Source: an archaeon
GTDB lineage: Archaea > Methanobacteriota > Methanobacteria > Methanobacteriales > Methanobacteriaceae
Direction of reading: 5' to 3'
Length of the DNA: 14,285 nucleotides
NCBI GenBank assembly: GCA_024409145.1
Contig: JAKSUF010000013.1
Span: forward strand, 1 to 14,285
Part shown: piece after piece, positions 11,002-14,285 of the stretch
Numbering within the stretch: the stretch's first letter is position 1
Layout of the letters: each line of letters opens with the position of its first letter
Notes under the pieces: model-generated
What the model was told of the DNA's origin: nothing
The model's input: the letters and a program-made list of their open reading frames with translations, nothing else
The model's database searches: none
Position numbers and translations under genes: made by a program

Positions 11002-12246
11002 TTATTCTCTATTATTAAATAACTCCATAGATTCTTCTAATGCATCAACTGCAGCTAAATTCTTACCTGCAAGTAAATTAATTGAAGCTCCACCACCACT
11101 ACTAATATGGTCCATTTGATCACCATAGCCCATACTCACAGTAGCTGCAGCAATATGTCCTCCACCAATAATGGAAAATCCTTCTGAAGAAGCTATAGCA
11201 TTAATAATATCCTCAGTACCAATAGCAAATTTAGGATCTTCAAAAACACCAGCAGGACCATTTGCAAAAATTGTTTTAGCTCCACGAATAAGTTTAGAAT
11301 ATTTAACTAATGAATTTCTACCAATATCAAAAATAGAAGCATCTGGAATATTATCTACAGGAACATCTGCTCTGTCACCTAGAACTTCAACAGCCACATC
11401 ATGAGGATAAACAATCTTATCACCAAATCTTGCAATAAGTTCTTCACATTTATCTACCATATTCCTATAACCTTTAGCCTCAATGAAGTTTTTATTCTTA
11501 GATTTAATATCATATCCTGCAGCCCAAAGGAAAATATTAGCAACAAGACCCGTTACTAAAACATAATCAGCAGTACCATTTTCTAAAACATTCTCAGTAA
11601 CCATAATTGAATCATCAGCTTTCATACCACCTAATACAAACACACAAGGTTTTTGAACATTTTCTAAAGCATTATACATTATAGTTAACTCTTTTTCCAT
11701 AACCCTTCCTGCAGCTGATGGAACAGTCCTTGTGAATCCAACTAAAGATGTTTGAGACCTATGCGCTGCTGCAAAAGCATCATTAACAAATAAATCCACT
11801 AATGGAGTTAATTTTTTAACTAAAATAGAATTAGCTTGTTCCTTAGGTGGTCTTTTTAATGATTCTTCAGAAAAGAATCTTGCATTTTCAAGAAGTAAAA
11901 TTTGACCAGATTCTAAAGCTAAAATAGCTTCCCTTGCTTTTGATGAGAATAAAGCATCAACATATTTAACATCCAAACCAACTGCTTTAGATAAAACAGT
12001 AGCATGTTGCTCTAAAGTAGTAAAGTCGTTTTTACCTGGACGACTTTGATGTGCTAAAATAACAGTTTTTGCACCTTTCATAGATAATTCTTTAATTGTT
12101 TCAGCATGCAATTTCATACGAGTATCATCTAAAATAATTCCAGAATTAGGATCAACAGGAGAATTAATATCTACTCTAATAAGAACGGTTTTACCAGATA
12201 CATCAAAATCATCAATAGTATTAAACCTTTTTACACTTTTACTCAT
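11002..12246 (-). CDS. pgk: Phosphoglycerate kinase
   Basis: This cytosolic enzyme interconverts 1,3-bisphosphoglycerate + ADP and 3-phosphoglycerate + ATP. In a methanogen it serves mainly gluconeogenesis. Substrate-binding residues are visible in RVDINSPV (24-31), AHQSRPGK (65-72), NARFF (121-125) and the HR pair at 162-163. The nucleotide side shows GGMKADDS (206-213), ANGPAGVFEDP (328-338), GGGHIAAATV (361-370) and SSGGGASINLLAG (382-394). The HI in GGGHIAAA, in place of bacterial DS, looks archaeal. At 414 residues the length is normal and the two domains are complete. The start is ATG, with only a weak GAGTG site about nine bases upstream. It lies 31 bases after the tpiA stop, so the pair is very likely cotranscribed. 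Confidence 0.96.
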   Translation of the reverse strand: MSKSVKRFNTIDDFDVSGKTVLIRVDINSPVDPNSGIILDDTRMKLHAETIKELSMKGAKTVILAHQSRPGKNDFTTLEQHATVLSKAVGLDVKYVDALFSSKAREAILALESGQILLLENARFFSEESLKRPPKEQANSILVKKLTPLVDLFVNDAFAAAHRSQTSLVGFTRTVPSAAGRVMEKELTIMYNALENVQKPCVFVLGGMKADDSIMVTENVLENGTADYVLVTGLVANIFLWAAGYDIKSKNKNFIEAKGYRNMVDKCEELIARFGDKIVYPHDVAVEVLGDRADVPVDNIPDASIFDIGRNSLVKYSKLIRGAKTIFANGPAGVFEDPKFAIGTEDIINAIASSEGFSIIGGGHIAAATVSMGYGDQMDHISSGGGASINLLAGKNLAAVDALEESMELFNNRE

Positions 12247-12277
12247 TTTAAAACACTCAAATAATTATAAATTTAAA

Positions 12278-12955
12278 TTATATTTTACTAACTAAGTCCA
12301 ATAACGCATCTTTTGGACTTTCTGCTTTAATAATTCCAGAAGCCAATAAAACACCTTCAGCACCCAATTCCATAGCAGCTGCCATATCATCACCAGTGGA
12401 AATACCTGCCCCACAAAGAACTTTAATATCTTTATTAATAGCTTTAACTTTAGATACAGTTCCTTCAACTACTTCTGGTTCTGCTTGAGATACTGGAATT
12501 CCAGTACCAATAAGTTCAGGAGGTTCAACAGCCACATAAGTTGGATTTAAAGTAGCTGCAGCAACACTAGTTTCTACATTATTAGTACATACACAAGATA
12601 TTAAATCATTTTCACTAAGCTTTTTAGTAATCTCATCAATATCTGCAAGAGTCATTCTACACTCTGAATGATTTAATAAACTTCCATCAATATTAGCAGC
12701 TAAAAAGCTTTCAAATAAATTACTTCCAGTATGTCCTCCTGGAGAGACTGCATCAATATGTTGAGATAAAACTGGAATATTAGTCTCATTTTTAATTTTA
12801 TAAATATCTATAGCTTGTGGTGCAGCAACCATAGTTATACCAGACTCATCAGCTGCACTTTCTAAAGCTTTAGCTAATATTAAAGCATTATCTCCACTTG
12901 ATTCTAAATAAGTTTTAAAATTTAATATTACAACAGGACTATTAAGTTTAGACAT
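12278..12955 (-). CDS. tpiA: Triosephosphate isomerase
   Basis: This enzyme interconverts dihydroxyacetone phosphate and glyceraldehyde 3-phosphate. Catalytic residues can be seen: K14 in NFKTY (12-16), H96 in NHSECR (95-100) and E145 in VEPPELIGTG (143-152), the last being the start of the flexible loop. CGAGISTGDD (181-190) and GVLLASGI (201-208) bind the phosphate. The 225-residue chain has the short archaeal form, which lacks parts of the helices present in the 250-residue bacterial enzyme. The ATG at 12955 is chosen over the in-frame TTG just before it (12958), because AAGAGGG lies about six bases upstream of the ATG. It is the first gene of the tpiA-pgk pair. Possible TATA stretches lie on the minus strand around 12985-13003 or 13013-13025. 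Confidence 0.96.
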   Translation of the reverse strand: MSKLNSPVVILNFKTYLESSGDNALILAKALESAADESGITMVAAPQAIDIYKIKNETNIPVLSQHIDAVSPGGHTGSNLFESFLAANIDGSLLNHSECRMTLADIDEITKKLSENDLISCVCTNNVETSVAAATLNPTYVAVEPPELIGTGIPVSQAEPEVVEGTVSKVKAINKDIKVLCGAGISTGDDMAAAMELGAEGVLLASGIIKAESPKDALLDLVSKI

Positions 12956-12969
12956 CAAATTCCCTCTTA

Positions 12970-13232
12970 AAATTTAGATAATAAAAATTTTATAAATATA
13001 ATTTTGATCTTTAATTATATTTAAATTATTATAAAAGAATTAATAGTTAAAAAAATAAAATTCTAAAAAGAGAATACATACATAATTAAAGAGAATATTC
13101 TAAGATGAATATAAATCTAAAATAGAAGACCTAAAAACAATTATGAAGAGTATTATACATATATAATATTATATAACATATTATAATATATTATAATCTT
13201 CTTGAACATAAATTAAAAAAAAGAAAAATTTA
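12970..13232. promoter_or_regulatory. Divergent AT-rich promoter region of tpiA and taw1
   Basis: About 286 bases between divergent genes hold no supported gene. The tpiA side has TATA-like runs at 12985-13003 and 13013-13025 on the minus strand. The taw1 side has TATA candidates at 13154-13168 and inside a perfect 18-bp AT-only palindrome at 13180-13197. A perfect 10-bp palindrome, AGAATATTCT, lies at 13092-13101. These are too many equivalent TATA-like stretches to choose one start site. Confidence 0.4.
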
Positions 13233-13241
13233 ATGATTACT

Positions 13242-14156
13242 ATGGCATTTACTAAAGAAGAACAAGCAAAGTTAGAATATAGTGGGTATAGGTTTGTTGG
13301 AGAACATGGACATGCAGCAGCCAAAATATGCCACTGGACTAAGAAAAGTATGCTTAATGAAGGAGTATGTTATAAAGAAAAATTTTATGGAATAGAATCC
13401 CATAGATGCCTTCAAATGGCACCAGCAATCCCATTTTGTCAGCAAAAATGTTCTTTTTGTTGGAGAGATTTGAGCCAAACTCGCGTAGAATGGGAAGGAG
13501 ACTATGATGACCCAAAAACAATAATTGAAGGAGCAATAGATGCACAAAATAATCTCCTTTGTGGATTCGGAGGAAATCCTAAAGCAGATAAAAAGAAACT
13601 TGAAGAATCTAAAAGACCAACAAATGCAGCAATTTCACTTGCGGGAGAACCAACAATTTATCCAGAAATTGATGAATTACTTGGAGAATTTAATAGACAA
13701 AAATTCACAACATTTCTTGTAACAAATGGAATGTATACTGAAAAATTAAAAAATCTTGAAAATGAACCATATCAATTATATGTTTCCTTAGATGCTCCTA
13801 ATGAGAAAATATATAAAGAAGTCTGTAACCCTCAAATAAATGAAGGCTGGAATCATTTAAATGAAACACTTGAGTTAATGAGTAGTTTTGACTCACGTAC
13901 AGCTATTAGAACAACTTGTGTTAAGGGAAAAAATATGATTAATCCAGAAGACTATGGGAAATTAATCAATAAAGCAAACCCAAAATATATTGAAATAAAA
14001 GCATATATGTGTGTTGGATCTTCAAGAGAAAGATTAAGTCTTAAAAATATGCCTAGTTTTGATGAAGTTATAGAATTTGCAAAAGAAATTGCAGATTATA
14101 CAGGTAGAGAATTAACACAAGAATCTGAAGTAAGTCGTGTTGTGCTTCTTGAATAA
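13242..14156 (+). CDS. taw1: 4-demethylwyosine synthase (TYW1/Taw1), radical SAM
   Basis: This radical S-adenosylmethionine enzyme builds the tricyclic wyosine base on N1-methylguanosine-37 of tRNA-Phe, using carbons of pyruvate. The radical SAM motif is CX3CX2C at C66, C70 and C73 (CQQKCSFCW). Three further cysteines, C30, C43 and C56, are spaced 13, 13 and 10 residues towards it. This is the pattern of archaeal TYW1, in which they bind a second 4Fe-4S cluster. SLAGEPTIYP acts as the SAM-binding GGE-like motif, and LVTNGMY and YVSLDAP follow as further conserved strands. The 304-residue length fits the archaeal form, which lacks the flavodoxin domain of eukaryotic TYW1. The ATG at 13242 (MAFTKEEQ) is preferred. 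The ATG at 13233 would add three residues, and neither has a clear Shine-Dalgarno site. It ends in tandem TAA codons. Its neighbours show no functional link. Confidence 0.93.
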   Translation: MAFTKEEQAKLEYSGYRFVGEHGHAAAKICHWTKKSMLNEGVCYKEKFYGIESHRCLQMAPAIPFCQQKCSFCWRDLSQTRVEWEGDYDDPKTIIEGAIDAQNNLLCGFGGNPKADKKKLEESKRPTNAAISLAGEPTIYPEIDELLGEFNRQKFTTFLVTNGMYTEKLKNLENEPYQLYVSLDAPNEKIYKEVCNPQINEGWNHLNETLELMSSFDSRTAIRTTCVKGKNMINPEDYGKLINKANPKYIEIKAYMCVGSSRERLSLKNMPSFDEVIEFAKEIADYTGRELTQESEVSRVVLLE

Positions 14157-14170
14157 TAAGTTCAACACAA

Positions 14171-14182
14171 ATTATTTTTTAT
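14171..14182 (+). terminator. Oligo-T terminator after taw1
   Basis: A T6 run (14175-14180) lies about 19 bases after the tandem stop codons of taw1, without a hairpin. It fits archaeal intrinsic termination. The rest of the right end is A-rich and carries no gene. Confidence 0.45.
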
Positions 14183-14246
14183 AAAACTAAAGAAAATAAT
14201 AATTAAAAAAAACAGAAAAAATAAAATAAAACAATTTAAAACATGA

Positions 14247-14285
14247 ATTAAAAAAAGTATAAAATTAAAAAAAGTATAAAATTAA
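14247..14285 (+). repeat. 17-bp tandem repeat at the right edge
   Basis: ATTAAAAAAAGTATAAA occurs exactly at 14247-14263 and 14264-14280, and five more matching bases run to the window end. The array is cut by the edge, so its full copy number cannot be seen. On the minus strand each unit contains a T7 tract, so it could also act as a repeated terminator for a convergent gene on the right. Confidence 0.7.

Noticed and set aside
13272..13547. Two minus-strand open frames inside taw1
   Set aside because: Both are antisense to the radical SAM gene with its six conserved cysteines, and neither looks like a protein family.

Overview
This is a strongly AT-rich archaeal stretch. The gene order (rpoH, rpoB, rpoA1, rpoA2), the archaeal phosphoglycerate kinase and short archaeal triosephosphate isomerase, the wyosine radical-SAM enzyme, CCA-less tRNA genes and TATA-box promoters all point to a euryarchaeon. 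The sequence style and very low GC suggest a Methanobacteriales methanogen of the Methanobrevibacter/Methanosphaera kind, probably host-associated. The lineage is inferred from recognised protein sequences, not from a search.

Left part (1-8858, all minus strand): an information-processing block. Five tRNA genes (Thr-UGU, Pro-UGG, Tyr-GUA, Asp-GUC, Lys-UUU, in transcription order) are followed by the RNA polymerase core genes rpoH, rpoB, rpoA1 and rpoA2. The tRNAs appear to be read from three promoters, two of which share an identical 15-bp BRE/TATA core. RpoB is one continuous 1123-residue chain, whereas it is split into B'' and B' in Methanothermobacter and many other methanogens. RpoA is divided into A' and A'' as usual for archaea. 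The first 163 bases hold a T-rich terminator for rpoA2 and a likely promoter for a gene beyond the window.

Middle part (8859-10872, plus strand): divergent from the tRNAs, a two-gene thiamine cassette, thiM (hydroxyethylthiazole kinase) and thiE (thiamine phosphate synthase). ThiM would supply thiazole phosphate by salvage and ThiE would join it to the pyrimidine diphosphate. I see no TPP riboswitch, but both genes have short AT-rich tandem repeats at their putative promoters.

Right part: convergent to thiE, a minus-strand tpiA-pgk pair (12955 down to 11002) for two adjacent steps of gluconeogenesis/glycolysis, ending in a run of T-tracts. Divergent from it, on the plus strand, is taw1 (13242-14156), the 4-demethylwyosine synthase acting on G37 of tRNA-Phe. 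The window ends in a 17-bp tandem repeat.

I found no CRISPR array, insertion sequence, phage gene or defence system. This is essentially a housekeeping region. The points most worth checking are the unsplit RpoB, the duplicated tRNA promoter core, the cysteine cluster in RpoA', the bacterial-type ThiM/ThiE pair and the promoter-proximal repeats. No undescribed system could be supported.
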